A stretch of DNA of 64,000 nucleotides from JAFAXD01 sp963816775 (lineage in GTDB: Bacteria; Pseudomonadota; Alphaproteobacteria; Rhizobiales; Xanthobacteraceae). Shown here one piece after another: positions 18,096-27,810 of this stretch (position 1 is the stretch's first letter; every line of letters begins with the position of its first letter). Where the stretch lies: contig CAWFLX010000007.1 of assembly GCA_963816775.1 (NCBI GenBank), positions 62,001 to 126,000 on the forward strand. Direction: 5' to 3'. Position numbers and translations under genes: made by a program. The notes under the pieces are model-generated. The model worked only from the letters and a program-made list of their open reading frames with translations, had not been told where the DNA came from and did not search any database.

Positions 18096-19055
18096 GTGCG
18101 CTCGCTTCGAATGGCTCTGCTGGCGGTGGCCGCACTGATCGCGTGCGCTCATGCCGAGGATTATCCCGCGCGGCCGATCACCATGATCGTCGGCTTCCCT
18201 CCCGGCGGCTCGACCGACGCAACCGCGCGTATCCTGCAGGATCCGCTCAGCCAGGCGCTCGGCCAATCGATCGTGATCGACAATCGCGGTGGCGCGGGCG
18301 GGACTACCGGCGCGGCCGCCGTCGCCAACGCGCGCCCGGATGGTTACACGCTGCTGTTCTCGGTCAACGCAGCGCTGACCATGAACATGTACCTGCAGAA
18401 GAGCTTTCCGTTCGACACCCTAAAGGCGTTTGCACCGATCACGATTGCGTCCGACGTCGTTCTCGTCCTCGTCGTGAACGCGGCGCTGCCGGTCAAGACC
18501 GTGCCGGAGCTGATCGAATACGCCAAGCACAATCCCGGCAAGCTTGCCTATGGAAGCTCAGGTGTCGGCTCGGGCCACCACATCTGCGGCGAGCTTATGA
18601 AACAAAAAACCGGCATCGACATGGTGCACGTGCCGTACCGCGGGGGCGCGCCAACCATGCAGGATCTTGTGGCCGGCAACATTCAGGTCGCGTTCGGAAC
18701 GCTGCCCTCGGTGCTGCCGCATGTGGCGAACGGCTCGATCCGCATGATCGCCGCCGCCGAGGCCAAGCGACTCCCGGATTATCCCGACCTGCCGACCATC
18801 GACGAGACGATACCCGGCGTGATCAACATCGGGTGGAACGGCCTGCTTGCGCCGGCCGGAACACCAACCCCGATCGTCGACAAGCTCAATGCCGTGACCG
18901 TCGACGTGCTGAAGAAACCCGACGTGATCGCCAAGATGAAAGTTCAGGGCCTCACCGCGATGAGCGACACCCCAGCCGAGTTCTCCAAGCTCATCGCCGA
19001 CGAAATCGCCTATTGGGGCAAGGTCATTCCGGCGATCGGCATCAAGCCCGAGTAA
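18096..19055 (+). CDS. Tripartite tricarboxylate transporter substrate-binding protein (Bug/TctC family)
   Basis: This is a periplasmic binding protein of about 319 residues. The signal peptide (RMALLAVAALIACAHA) is followed by the family opening EDYPARPITMIVGFPPGGSTDATAR, then NRGGAGGTTGAAAVANARPDGYTLLF and HVPYRGGAPTMQDLVAGNIQ. I prefer the GTG at 18096, seven bases after AGGAAGG; a TTG at 18090 and an ATG at 18111 are alternatives. The TctA and TctB membrane partners are not in the window; orphan Bug proteins are common in this group of bacteria. The ligand is probably a carboxylate. Confidence 0.93.
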   Translation: MRSLRMALLAVAALIACAHAEDYPARPITMIVGFPPGGSTDATARILQDPLSQALGQSIVIDNRGGAGGTTGAAAVANARPDGYTLLFSVNAALTMNMYLQKSFPFDTLKAFAPITIASDVVLVLVVNAALPVKTVPELIEYAKHNPGKLAYGSSGVGSGHHICGELMKQKTGIDMVHVPYRGGAPTMQDLVAGNIQVAFGTLPSVLPHVANGSIRMIAAAEAKRLPDYPDLPTIDETIPGVINIGWNGLLAPAGTPTPIVDKLNAVTVDVLKKPDVIAKMKVQGLTAMSDTPAEFSKLIADEIAYWGKVIPAIGIKPE

Positions 19056-19094
19056 GTGACGGTCAGGCCGTCCGGTCTTCAGAGAGGGTGGTTC

Positions 19095-19856
19095 ATGGGA
19101 TTGCTCGAACGAAAAGTGTGCATCATAACGGGCGGGGCCGGCAGCGTCGGGCTTGCGAGCGCACAAGCCTTCGTGCGCGAAGGCGCCCGAGTCATGCTGG
19201 TTGACTTGCGCGAGAGCGATCTTGATCGTGCGTCGCGCGCGCTTTCCAGCCCGAACGTGGCAACGCACGCGGCGGACGTGAGCCAGATCGCTGCCACCAA
19301 AGCCTATATCGACGCAACGGTCGCGAAGTGGGGTAAGATAGACGTCCTCTTCAGCAACGCCGGCACCTCCGGGGTGGTAGCACCGGTGCCCGAGTATCCG
19401 GAAGACGTGTTTGACTCGGTCATTGCCGTGCACGTGCGCGGCGCATTCCTCGCCTGCCGATACGGACTGCCGCAGATGAACGACGGCGGCAGCATCATCA
19501 TCACGTCGAGCATCGTCGGCCTGCGTGGCGACGGCGGCGGCGCTTGCGCCTATGTGACCGCAAAGCACGCGCAGGTCGGATTGATGCGCAGCGTCGCCAA
19601 AGGCGCGGCACGCCGCAACATCCGGGTCAACACCCTGCACCCGGGACCGATCGACAACGAATTCCAACTCGGGATCGAGCGGGGCATCAGCCGGCTGGTC
19701 GGGCGTGATGCAACCGAGATGCTCAACGAGGCGATCCCGCTGCATCGCCACGCCCATCCCGACGAGATCGCGCGCGCCGCCCTGTTCCTCGCCTCGGATC
19801 AGTCGAGTTTCACCACCGGCGCCACCCTCACCGCCGACGGCGGGCTGAGCGCGTAA
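19095..19856 (+). CDS. SDR family oxidoreductase
   Basis: This 253-residue short-chain dehydrogenase has the cofactor motif TGGAGSVGLA near residue 11, an aspartate after the second strand (MLVDLRESD) that suggests NAD, then SNAGTSG, the catalytic serine in ITSSIVGL, and YVTAKHA with the YxxxK pair. The end TTGATLTADGGLSA is typical. The ATG at 19095 follows AGAGAGGG; the frame is open to 19056. It follows the Bug-type protein by 39 bases and probably oxidises an alcohol intermediate in the same pathway. Confidence 0.92.
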   Translation: MGLLERKVCIITGGAGSVGLASAQAFVREGARVMLVDLRESDLDRASRALSSPNVATHAADVSQIAATKAYIDATVAKWGKIDVLFSNAGTSGVVAPVPEYPEDVFDSVIAVHVRGAFLACRYGLPQMNDGGSIIITSSIVGLRGDGGGACAYVTAKHAQVGLMRSVAKGAARRNIRVNTLHPGPIDNEFQLGIERGISRLVGRDATEMLNEAIPLHRHAHPDEIARAALFLASDQSSFTTGATLTADGGLSA

Positions 19857-19861
19857 TCAAA

Positions 19862-21547
19862 TCAGCGCTTGGTGCGATCGAACACGATCTCGCCGCCAAC
19901 GATCGTCATTTCAGCGACCGTATCGCGCAGCACCGGGAGATCGCACGCCAGCGGATCCTGCGACAGCACCACGAGGTCTGCGAGTTTGCCGGATTCGAGC
20001 GAGCCCCTGCGCGCTTCGTCAAATGCCAGATACGCACCGCCAAGGGTTGCGCAGCGCAACGCCTCTTCGCGCGTGAGTGCTTGAGCGGGCGCAACCGGCG
20101 CATTGATCGTGCGGTCGATACGCGCCACCACCTGCCAGATCGGATGCCAGAGTGAGACCGGCACGTTATCGGTGGCAAGCGCCAGCGGCACGCCGGCATC
20201 GACCAGCCGTCGCAGCGGCACGACGTCGTTTTCGCGCGCGGCCCCGATGCGATCGCGCAACGCAGCGCCTTGCTTGTAAATGTAGCCGTTGCTGTGCGTA
20301 GTCACGCAGAGTCCGAGATCGCGGACCCTGTCGATCTGTTGCTGATCGAGCGCGCTGACGTGAGCCAGCACCCAGCGCTGGGCACCGATCGGCGCAGTGC
20401 GGTCGACCTCGGCAATCATGTCCAGCAAGCTCGCCCCGATTATCTCCACGCGGATGCCGTTGCGGGCGCACTCGGTCAACAACACCTTCACGGCGTCTGT
20501 CGGGAGGCCCGCGTAGTTGAAGCCGGCCCAGCCCGTGTTGGGAAAAGCGGCACGGCGCAACGCGTGTTCAGGGGATGTGTCGACTTCGGCGAAAAGCCCC
20601 TGGATGCGCAACCAGTCGTCGCCGAGGCCGCAGCCGGCGAGCCAACGCCCCCATCCATTGATCATCGCCTTGATGTCCGCGTCGGTCGTTGTGGGCCAGG
20701 CCGGGCTGAACAACAATGTGGCTCGCACGCTCGCACCCAGGTCGCGCACGCGCTGGTAAGCCGCGATCACATCGCCGGCGACGCCATGCCCTTCAAAGAC
20801 GCTGGTGGTCCCGAAGCTGTTGTAGATCTGCATAGAGCGCGCGAGCGCGCGGGCGCGCGTTGCAAGATCGAACGCCGGCGCGACGCGCATGAGCGTCAGC
20901 TCGGTGATCGGCATCGCGTTGAAGTCGCGAAAGACGCCGGTCGGAACGCCGCCGGCATCGCGGTCGATAACGAGCGAAGTGGCAGGCGATTGCGTATCGG
21001 CGCCGACACCGGCAGCGGCCAGCGCGCGACTGTTGGCGATCCCAACGAGCGGCTGGGTGACGCGCCAGTACCCCCAGCCCGGTTTGATAAAGACCGGGTT
21101 GTCAGGCGCAACGAGATCGAGATCAGACCTGGTCGGGAAGCGGCGTTCGCGCAGCAGCTCCGGCATCCCTTCAAACTCGGGCGGCTCCCCAAGCGGCATG
21201 GTGACGATCCAATCGCCGGGGTTGCGCTCGCGCACCAGCGCGTCGATGCGTTGCAGGACATCGTCGATGCTGCGCACCCCTGCCATGGACGGAAGCGCCT
21301 CTTTCAGGCCTTCCCGATCCATGTGGGCGTGCGCATCGATCAGGCCTGGGATGACGGCACGACCATTAAGATCGATGACCTGCGCGGTGGCATCGATCAG
21401 TGGAGCAATATCCGCGTCAGATCCGACCGCGTCGATACGCCCACCGCTGACCGCGATTGCCTGCGCAATCTCAAAGCGCGCGTTAATGGTGATGATCTTG
21501 CCGTTGCGCAGGACGAGAGGCCGCGCGCCCGCGGGCGGGTCACGCAT
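19862..21547 (-). CDS. Amidohydrolase family protein (YtcJ-like)
   Basis: This 561-residue metal-dependent hydrolase opens with LVLRNGKIITINARFEIAQAIAVSGGRI. The first metal site is VIPGLIDAHAHMDRE; later come LAHVSALDQQQ, THSNGYIYKQG and LALATDNVPVSLWHPIWQ, with the aspartate expected for catalysis. The C-terminal AEMTIVGGEIVF completes the composite strand domain. This matches YtcJ/amidohydrolase-3 proteins, whose substrates are mostly unknown. The start ATGCGTGA at 21547 overlaps the stop of the cyclase fusion gene by 8 bases, so the two are translated together. It converges with the SDR gene, 5 bases apart. Confidence 0.9.
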   Translation of the reverse strand: MRDPPAGARPLVLRNGKIITINARFEIAQAIAVSGGRIDAVGSDADIAPLIDATAQVIDLNGRAVIPGLIDAHAHMDREGLKEALPSMAGVRSIDDVLQRIDALVRERNPGDWIVTMPLGEPPEFEGMPELLRERRFPTRSDLDLVAPDNPVFIKPGWGYWRVTQPLVGIANSRALAAAGVGADTQSPATSLVIDRDAGGVPTGVFRDFNAMPITELTLMRVAPAFDLATRARALARSMQIYNSFGTTSVFEGHGVAGDVIAAYQRVRDLGASVRATLLFSPAWPTTTDADIKAMINGWGRWLAGCGLGDDWLRIQGLFAEVDTSPEHALRRAAFPNTGWAGFNYAGLPTDAVKVLLTECARNGIRVEIIGASLLDMIAEVDRTAPIGAQRWVLAHVSALDQQQIDRVRDLGLCVTTHSNGYIYKQGAALRDRIGAARENDVVPLRRLVDAGVPLALATDNVPVSLWHPIWQVVARIDRTINAPVAPAQALTREEALRCATLGGAYLAFDEARRGSLESGKLADLVVLSQDPLACDLPVLRDTVAEMTIVGGEIVFDRTKR

Positions 21548-24500
21548 TGACGGCCTGCACCTCTTTGGCACATGCGGCCAGCAACGACTTGGCGACCGGG
21601 TCGTCCGGAAACGCGTCCAATATCTTTCGGTAGCGCCGCCCGGCCTCGGCGAAATCGCCGCGCTCAAAAGAGGCCGACGCGTCCCGCGTCATCGCGGCAA
21701 GCTTGGCGTCCTCGCCGCGGACTGCGATTTCCGGATCGTCGCTGTCGTTGAAGCCAAGCAGCTGGTAGATCATGAACCTGTGCTTGCGCCCCTTGACCTG
21801 AACGGTGCGCAACGGCCTGACCAGAATGCCGGGTCCCACAGCCTCACACACGCTATCGCTTACGCAGATCGTTGTGCCGAACTCTTTGTTCATCCCTTCG
21901 AGGCGGGCAGCCACATTGACCCCGTCGCCCATGGCCGTATAGCTCAGTCGTTCGGACGATCCGACGTTCCCGACCAGGACGTCGCCGCTGTGCATTCCGA
22001 TACGAATGCGAATTGTTCGGCGACCCTCCGCTTTCCACGCCGCATTGCTGGCTTCCATCCGCCGGGCCGCCCGCAACGCGCCGGCGCAAGCCCGCAGCGC
22101 GTGATCGGTACGCGGCATGGGCGCGCCCCAGAATGCCATGACGCCGTCGCCGATGAACTTGTCGACGGTGCCGTGTTCCTCCGAAATGGCGCGCGACACC
22201 TGCTCAAAGTAGACCGACATCTGGGCGAGCAATTCGTCCGGTGCCATTTGTTCGGCGTGAGTCGAAAAATTCTCGAGATCGGAGAAAAACACCGTCAGAT
22301 TGCGTGACTCAACACCGAGTGTCAGCGGCGTTCCCGACTTTACGAGGTCACGCACGATATCGAGGGGCACGAACGAGGAAAACGATTGCAGCGAGTTGCG
22401 CAGCAGCGCGGCGGCGGATTGGAGCTGGGCGATTTCCTTGATCTGAGAGCGTCGCGCCGGCGCGCTGTCGAACGACAGCCCCTCAACCGACTTGAGGTCC
22501 TGGGAGACACTTTCGATCGGGCGCGCAAGGCGCGAGCACAAAAAGTAGATCAGGACAAATTCGACCGCGGTCAGCCCCATGATGACGACCACCATCTGCC
22601 GGTTGGTCGCCTTCAGGTTGCCGACAAAATCGTCGGTAGGAGTGAGGGTGACGACCTCCCACCGCTGCCCCAAATGCCCGGGGAACCGGATGAACGAGGC
22701 GCTCAGTTCCTCACCATTGACCGGGGAGCGGAACAAGAACTGGTCCTGGTTGGTCTTGACTTGTTGCCGGTACGCCTCGCGCACGTTGGGGTTTGCGATG
22801 TTGTCGAGGTTCGCCACTTCAAGCCGGCCGTTGACGGTTCGTATCGCGTTGTTCCGATCTGGGGTTGCGATGATTTGGCCGTCTGACGGATCGGCGACGA
22901 GCGTCGTGCTGTGCGCACTGGCACGATGGCTGGCGAGGAAGCGTGAAAGCACATCGAGGGTGATGTTGGCCGACGCGACGCCGATGAAGACGCCGTTGCG
23001 AATGATCGGATAGCGCACGTAGATCACCGGATAACCGGTATCCGGGTTTATGGACGGATCGGTGAGGGCGAAACCACCCGACGCCTTGGCGGCCGCGTAG
23101 CCGGGCAGCGTGCGAATATCCATGCTGGTTTCAACCGAGTATTGGCCGACCACGTGGGGCCAGGCATCGGAGAACGTGCGGTGGCGCGCGCGGTCCTTGC
23201 CGGCCGAAAAATCGTCGATGAAACTCGAATGCCAATTGGCGGACGCCGGGATTTTGGGGTCGGAGCGCCGGCGGTCATCGTCGATCCGGGTGACCACGCG
23301 ATGGTACCCATCCTCGAAGCTCACGTAGACCGCATCGATCTGCTCGGCCGATGTGAGCGCGTCATAGAGGATCTGCGCGCTTGCCTCGGTTCGGAAGAAG
23401 CCGGGTTCCGCCGCCGCCATCCCGGCCAGCATCCGCAGGGCACCGGCGACCGGCGCCAGCAGCTCATCGGTGCTCTCGATGCTCGCCTGATTGGCTTTGG
23501 CAACGCTGTTCCGCAAGATGGACACGATATCGGCAGACGTGCGCTCATAGTTGTAGAGCAGAATAAAGATGAGGATTGGAATACTCAGGCAGACGAAAAC
23601 CGCCGACATCACGGCACTCAGTTTTAGCGCCCCCAACGCCGCGGTGAGGCGGCCGCCGCGCAGCGTAATCCACAACAAGCCGCCGACGGCGAGGAGCGCC
23701 AGCACGAGCAGCCCGGCCAACGCATAGTTGAACCAATCTGACGAGGTGTTGTCGTCCAGCCGATAGAATGCGTCGTCTGGCAGCTTGTTGTCGTGCAGCA
23801 AGCCGAGGTCGCGAAACGAATCGGCGATATGTTGCCAGTGTTGTCTGTTCTGGCTTCCGAGCTCGATCAGCTGCGGATGGACCAGTGCTTCGGTCTGCTT
23901 GGCCTCGAACAGCAAGGCATCGCGACTTTTCTGCGTGGAATACCGGTTTCGGATCAGGTCGACGATCTCGTCCTGATGGGAAAGAGCGTATTGCCAGCCT
24001 TTCAGGCTGGCGGCTAGGAACGCACGGACGCGACCGGGGTGCGAGGCGACTTCCTGCGTCGAGGTGCAGAGGTTGTCACCGTAGAAGTCGAACCCATAAG
24101 CGCGCGGTGCAAACGCCTCGTAAGGCGCGCCCAGCTGATCCAAGATAAACGGCTCATTCGTACTGTAACCAACCATGGCGTCGGCCTTGCCGTTGAGCAA
24201 ATCCGCCGGATCGCCGTTATGGTTGACCCGCGGCAGGGCCTTGTAGTCGACGCCTTGCGACTTGAGCATCGCCGCTAGATCGTCGCTGTCGGGGGCGTCC
24301 ATCAACCGATGGCCTTCGAGTTCGGACAGCGACGTGATCCCGGCCCGGCGCGGAACGATCAAGGAAGCTGCGGAATGCTGAAAGATGACGCCCAGCACCA
24401 CGAGCTTGCGGCCTTCCGCTCTGTTGATCAGAACACTCGAGGTGCAAACGCCAAAATCCGCGTTGCCCTCCGATACGACCTTTGCAACCTCGATATCGGG

Positions 24501-24749
24501 GCCGCCTTCGCGAAGCTCAACGTCGAGGCCTGCGTCGCGGTAGAAGCCTTGCGCGAGCGCCGCGTAATAACCGGCAAACTGAAATTGATGCTTCCACTTG
24601 AGCTGCAGCGAGACATGGTCGAGCGCGAAAGACGGCGCCGCGAACAGCAACAAGGCGAAGCACGCCAGCACGCCTTGCGGCCATCCGATGGTTGCGCGTG
24701 ACAATCCGCGCACGGCCATGTGCATCTTGCTACCGAACGAGGTGCTCAT
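21540..24749 (-). CDS. NMT1/THI5-type binding domain fused to Cache and class III adenylate cyclase
   Basis: This 1069-residue membrane sensor reads in order: signal or anchor segment (25-43); an NMT1/THI5-like solute-binding domain (44-~310; VSLQLKWKHQFQFAGYYAA, EVAKVVSEGNADFGV); a transmembrane helix (~343-362); a second helix (~378-399); a Cache-like extracytoplasmic domain (~400-710); a third helix (~718-738); a linker in the HAMP position; and a class III nucleotide cyclase (~815-1000). Cyclase residues look intact: metal aspartates D824 (FFSDLENFS) and D868 (KFIGDGVMAFWG), purine-contacting K864 and T938, and catalytic N945 and R949 (GVNVAARLE). It should make cAMP in response to a periplasmic ligand, possibly a pyrimidine- or aromatic-like compound. 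It is coupled to the amidohydrolase gene. Confidence 0.88.
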   Translation of the reverse strand: MSTSFGSKMHMAVRGLSRATIGWPQGVLACFALLLFAAPSFALDHVSLQLKWKHQFQFAGYYAALAQGFYRDAGLDVELREGGPDIEVAKVVSEGNADFGVCTSSVLINRAEGRKLVVLGVIFQHSAASLIVPRRAGITSLSELEGHRLMDAPDSDDLAAMLKSQGVDYKALPRVNHNGDPADLLNGKADAMVGYSTNEPFILDQLGAPYEAFAPRAYGFDFYGDNLCTSTQEVASHPGRVRAFLAASLKGWQYALSHQDEIVDLIRNRYSTQKSRDALLFEAKQTEALVHPQLIELGSQNRQHWQHIADSFRDLGLLHDNKLPDDAFYRLDDNTSSDWFNYALAGLLVLALLAVGGLLWITLRGGRLTAALGALKLSAVMSAVFVCLSIPILIFILLYNYERTSADIVSILRNSVAKANQASIESTDELLAPVAGALRMLAGMAAAEPGFFRTEASAQILYDALTSAEQIDAVYVSFEDGYHRVVTRIDDDRRRSDPKIPASANWHSSFIDDFSAGKDRARHRTFSDAWPHVVGQYSVETSMDIRTLPGYAAAKASGGFALTDPSINPDTGYPVIYVRYPIIRNGVFIGVASANITLDVLSRFLASHRASAHSTTLVADPSDGQIIATPDRNNAIRTVNGRLEVANLDNIANPNVREAYRQQVKTNQDQFLFRSPVNGEELSASFIRFPGHLGQRWEVVTLTPTDDFVGNLKATNRQMVVVIMGLTAVEFVLIYFLCSRLARPIESVSQDLKSVEGLSFDSAPARRSQIKEIAQLQSAAALLRNSLQSFSSFVPLDIVRDLVKSGTPLTLGVESRNLTVFFSDLENFSTHAEQMAPDELLAQMSVYFEQVSRAISEEHGTVDKFIGDGVMAFWGAPMPRTDHALRACAGALRAARRMEASNAAWKAEGRRTIRIRIGMHSGDVLVGNVGSSERLSYTAMGDGVNVAARLEGMNKEFGTTICVSDSVCEAVGPGILVRPLRTVQVKGRKHRFMIYQLLGFNDSDDPEIAVRGEDAKLAAMTRDASASFERGDFAEAGRRYRKILDAFPDDPVAKSLLAACAKEVQAVNA

Positions 24750-24887
24750 CGCGCTCCGTTACCATGATCGAACGCGCCCCCATGCGGAATATCGACAATT
24801 CACCAGACTCGCGCGGCCCTGTAAATGCGCGAATGAGCATCCCTTCGCTACTCCGGTCCGGGTATTCAGGATTTGCTGCTTCGCAAC

Positions 24888-26507
24888 CTAGACCTGCGCC
24901 GGCGGCAATGCGCGGCCCCGGATGAGATCGGACGTCTTTTCAGCAATCATTATGGTCGGAATGTTGGTGTTGCCGCCCGGCTCTTCCGGCATCACCGAGG
25001 CGTCGACGACGCGCAAACCCTCGAGCCCGTGCACGCGCAGCGTTTCGTCAACAACTGCCTGCGGCCCAACCCCCATGGCGCAGGTTCCGACCGGATGCTG
25101 CCGATTGTGACCAAGCTGGCGGATTGCCTGTTCGAGCTCGGCGTCGGTTTTGGCGCCCTCGCCGGGCGTCATCTCCTCGCCAATCAGATCCTTCTGCGGC
25201 GCGGTATTGTAGATCTCGCGTGCGATCCGCAGCGCGCGGATCATATCATCAACGTCAGCGCGTTCGCCGAACAGATTGAAGAAAATGCGCGGCCGGTCGG
25301 TGGGATCGGCGGAGCGCAGCTTCAACCAGCCGCGCGAATGCGGATACAGCGTCCCGACGCGCGCCGTGAAGCTGTGCACCGGCGGCGGGGTCAAGCCGGG
25401 GAACCAAAGTGTGGCATCGTTGGCAACCGATGAACAGACGAGCTGCACGTCGGGGCGCTCCAAGTGCTGCTGACTGCGCAGGAAGACGACGGCAGCGCTG
25501 CCGTTTGTGGCGAACGGACCGGACTTGAACAAATGCCAGCGCGCCCCCGACGCAATTGCGCGGTCGATGCGCAACTGGTTGAGGAACGTGTCCTTACGCC
25601 GCGCCTTGTACATGAGCAGCATGTTGGGATGCTCGGAGAGATTCTGGCCAACGCCCGGCAAGTCGTGAACGGGCGTAACTCCAATCGCGCGAAGATGATC
25701 GGCGGGCCCCACCCCTGACAACAGCAACAGTTGCGGGGAGTTGTAGGCGCCGCCGCTCAGAATCACTTCGCGCTCAGCATGGACGCGGGACAGCTCTCCG
25801 CGCTTTGTGTATTCGACCCCGATCGCGCGCCCCTTCTCGATCAGGAGCCGCGTGGTGAGGGCGCCGGTTTCGACCGTGAGGTTCGGCCGCGACAGCGCCG
25901 GGTAAAGATAGGCGCGCGAACTGCTCTGACGCTCACCCTTGCCGACGAACAGTTCGATGCGGCTGATCCCCTCGGTGTCCGCGCCGTTGTAGTCGTCGCG
26001 CAACGGCAGACCGTAGTTGATCACGGCCTGTTCGAACGGCTCGTAGAGATTCTGCGCGTGCTCGACCTGCGTGACCTGGATGGGGCCGTCGCCACCATGG
26101 TAGGTCCCCTCCCCGCGCCAGCTCGCTTCGAGACGCTTGAAGTAAGGCAGCACATCCGCGTAGCTCCAGCCCTTCATTCCCTGCTGCCGCCACAGGTCGA
26201 AGTCGCGCCGGTGCCCGCGCGCGAAGATCATGCCGTTGATGACCGAGGTGCCGCCGAGTGCCTTGCCGCGGCGAAGCGGAATGGTGCGCCCGCCGAGGCC
26301 CGGCTCGGGTTCCGTCTCGAATTGCCAGATGTAGCGCGGGTGCCAGGACATCTGCACGAAGGCGATCGGCATGCGCAGCCACGGGTGGGTGTCGCGGCGC
26401 CCGGCTTCGAGCAGCAGAACCTTGACGTCCTTGTCCTCTGTGAGCCGATTAGCCAGCACGCAGCCGGCCGACCCGGCACCGATGATGATGTAGTCGTAGG
26501 ACGGCAT
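24888..26507 (-). CDS. GMC family FAD-dependent oxidoreductase (choline dehydrogenase-like)
   Basis: This 539-residue flavoprotein has the dinucleotide motif YIIIGAGSAGCVLANRL at residues 6-22, then GRTIPLRRGKALGGTSVINGM, a GMC signature, and ILSGGAYNSPQLLLLSGVGP, the second signature. The C-terminal GHNRQHPVGTCAMG carries the catalytic histidine region. It oxidises an alcohol to an aldehyde; choline specificity is not shown. The ATG at 26507 has only a weak ribosome site. It stands alone, divergent from the luciferase-like monooxygenase gene. Confidence 0.92.
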   Translation of the reverse strand: MPSYDYIIIGAGSAGCVLANRLTEDKDVKVLLLEAGRRDTHPWLRMPIAFVQMSWHPRYIWQFETEPEPGLGGRTIPLRRGKALGGTSVINGMIFARGHRRDFDLWRQQGMKGWSYADVLPYFKRLEASWRGEGTYHGGDGPIQVTQVEHAQNLYEPFEQAVINYGLPLRDDYNGADTEGISRIELFVGKGERQSSSRAYLYPALSRPNLTVETGALTTRLLIEKGRAIGVEYTKRGELSRVHAEREVILSGGAYNSPQLLLLSGVGPADHLRAIGVTPVHDLPGVGQNLSEHPNMLLMYKARRKDTFLNQLRIDRAIASGARWHLFKSGPFATNGSAAVVFLRSQQHLERPDVQLVCSSVANDATLWFPGLTPPPVHSFTARVGTLYPHSRGWLKLRSADPTDRPRIFFNLFGERADVDDMIRALRIAREIYNTAPQKDLIGEEMTPGEGAKTDAELEQAIRQLGHNRQHPVGTCAMGVGPQAVVDETLRVHGLEGLRVVDASVMPEEPGGNTNIPTIMIAEKTSDLIRGRALPPAQV

Positions 26508-26654
26508 GGGGGTTTCTGCGCGGGAGACACGGTCAAGTCAACACGGCTGGCGGGTTTGAACCGTACGGGTCAGACCCGCGTCAAGTCCGGGTTCCGCTCA
26601 AGTACGATCCACGCTATGGCTGCGCGCAACGAACGAGCGCGCATGGGGCTTTGC

Positions 26655-27782
26655 ATGAAATTCAACTTCTTCCATTCGATGCCGTGGACCCACTACGAAG
26701 GCGTTCCGGAGAGTTGGCCGGTGGGCAGCGACGGCTTCGATGGGGAGCGCGCGCGCCTGCTCTACGACGACTACATCACCTCGATGGTCCACGCCGAGAC
26801 CTGCGACTTCGATTGGATCGCGTGCAACGAGCATCACTACAGCCCCTTCAGCCTGATGCCGAACTGCAACCTGATCGGCTCAATCATCGCGCACCGCACC
26901 CGCCGCGCCAAAGTGGCGATCCTCGGCAACCTTGTCCCCCTGCTCAATCCGGTGCGCGTCGCCGAGGAATACGCGATGCTCGACGTGATGAGTGGCGGGC
27001 GGCTGATTGCCGGCCTGATGCGCGGCATCCCGCACGAATATCTCGCCTACAACGTGGCGCCGAGCGAGTCGCACGGCCGCATGCGCGAGGCAATCGAGCT
27101 GATCATCAAAGCCTGGACCGAGCCGGAGCCTTTCGGGTGGGAAGGCGAGTACTATCATTTTCCATCGATCGCGATCTGGCCAAAACCGTATCAGAAGCCG
27201 TTCCCGCAGCTCCTGATGTCGGCCACTAACCCGGAAGCGGCCGACTTGGCGGCGAAATATCGCGCCATCATGGGCATGGTGTTCGTCCACGATCTCGGCT
27301 GGGGCCGATCGTTGGCCGAGGGCTATCGCAAGGCGGCCTGGGCGCACGGCTGGGAAGCCAGGCCCGACCATATTCTGGTTGGTGAGCACGTCGTCATCGC
27401 CGACAGCGATGAGGAAGCGCTCGCAATCATGAAGCGCGGGCACGACTATCTGCATCGCGTCCTGATGCGCCCGCAGCGCGACGCCCAGCGGCTGGTGATC
27501 GAGAAGACGCGGTTCTTCGGCGAGGGATCGACCGGGCAGACATTTCAGGCCAAGCTTGCAACGATCAAAGCGCGCAGCGTCGAGGAGTTGATCGAAGCCG
27601 GTTCGATCCTGTGCGGCAGCCCGCAATCCGTCGTCAAACAAATGAAAAGAATTCAGGGCGAGATCGGAAACGGCATCTTCTCACTCAACTTCAAGGTCGG
27701 CGACGTGCCCGAGGATACGCTGCGGCACGGAATGGAACTCTTCCGTGACCGGGTGCTGCCCGAGATGCGGACGGTCCAATAA
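26655..27782 (+). CDS. LLM class flavin-dependent oxidoreductase
   Basis: This is a luciferase-like TIM-barrel monooxygenase of about 375 residues. It has MKFNFFHSMPW at the start, DWIACNEHHYSPFSLMPN, AILGNLVPLLNPVRVAEEYAMLDVMSGGRLIAGL, and a late segment on loading (SILCGSPQSVVKQM). Homologous proteins use reduced flavin supplied by a partner reductase. The frame is open far upstream, inside the GMC gene on the other strand; ATGs at 26616, 26643 and 26655 are all possible, and I favour 26655 because the barrel begins there. The substrate is unknown. Confidence 0.88.
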   Translation: MKFNFFHSMPWTHYEGVPESWPVGSDGFDGERARLLYDDYITSMVHAETCDFDWIACNEHHYSPFSLMPNCNLIGSIIAHRTRRAKVAILGNLVPLLNPVRVAEEYAMLDVMSGGRLIAGLMRGIPHEYLAYNVAPSESHGRMREAIELIIKAWTEPEPFGWEGEYYHFPSIAIWPKPYQKPFPQLLMSATNPEAADLAAKYRAIMGMVFVHDLGWGRSLAEGYRKAAWAHGWEARPDHILVGEHVVIADSDEEALAIMKRGHDYLHRVLMRPQRDAQRLVIEKTRFFGEGSTGQTFQAKLATIKARSVEELIEAGSILCGSPQSVVKQMKRIQGEIGNGIFSLNFKVGDVPEDTLRHGMELFRDRVLPEMRTVQ

Positions 27783-27794
27783 CGGGCTCAGGCC

Positions 27795-27810
27795 GGCGGC
27801 GTTAGCCGCC
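27795..27810. terminator. Short GC hairpin between convergent genes
   Basis: GGCGGC-GTTA-GCCGCC forms a perfect 6-bp stem in the 27-base gap between the luciferase-like gene and the convergent serine hydrolase gene. It lacks a T-tract, so factor-independent termination is only plausible. Confidence 0.35.

Noticed and set aside
25731..26654. Long upstream extension of the luciferase-like monooxygenase frame
   Set aside because: It runs antisense through the GMC oxidoreductase gene and has no recognisable fold; the real start is near 26655.
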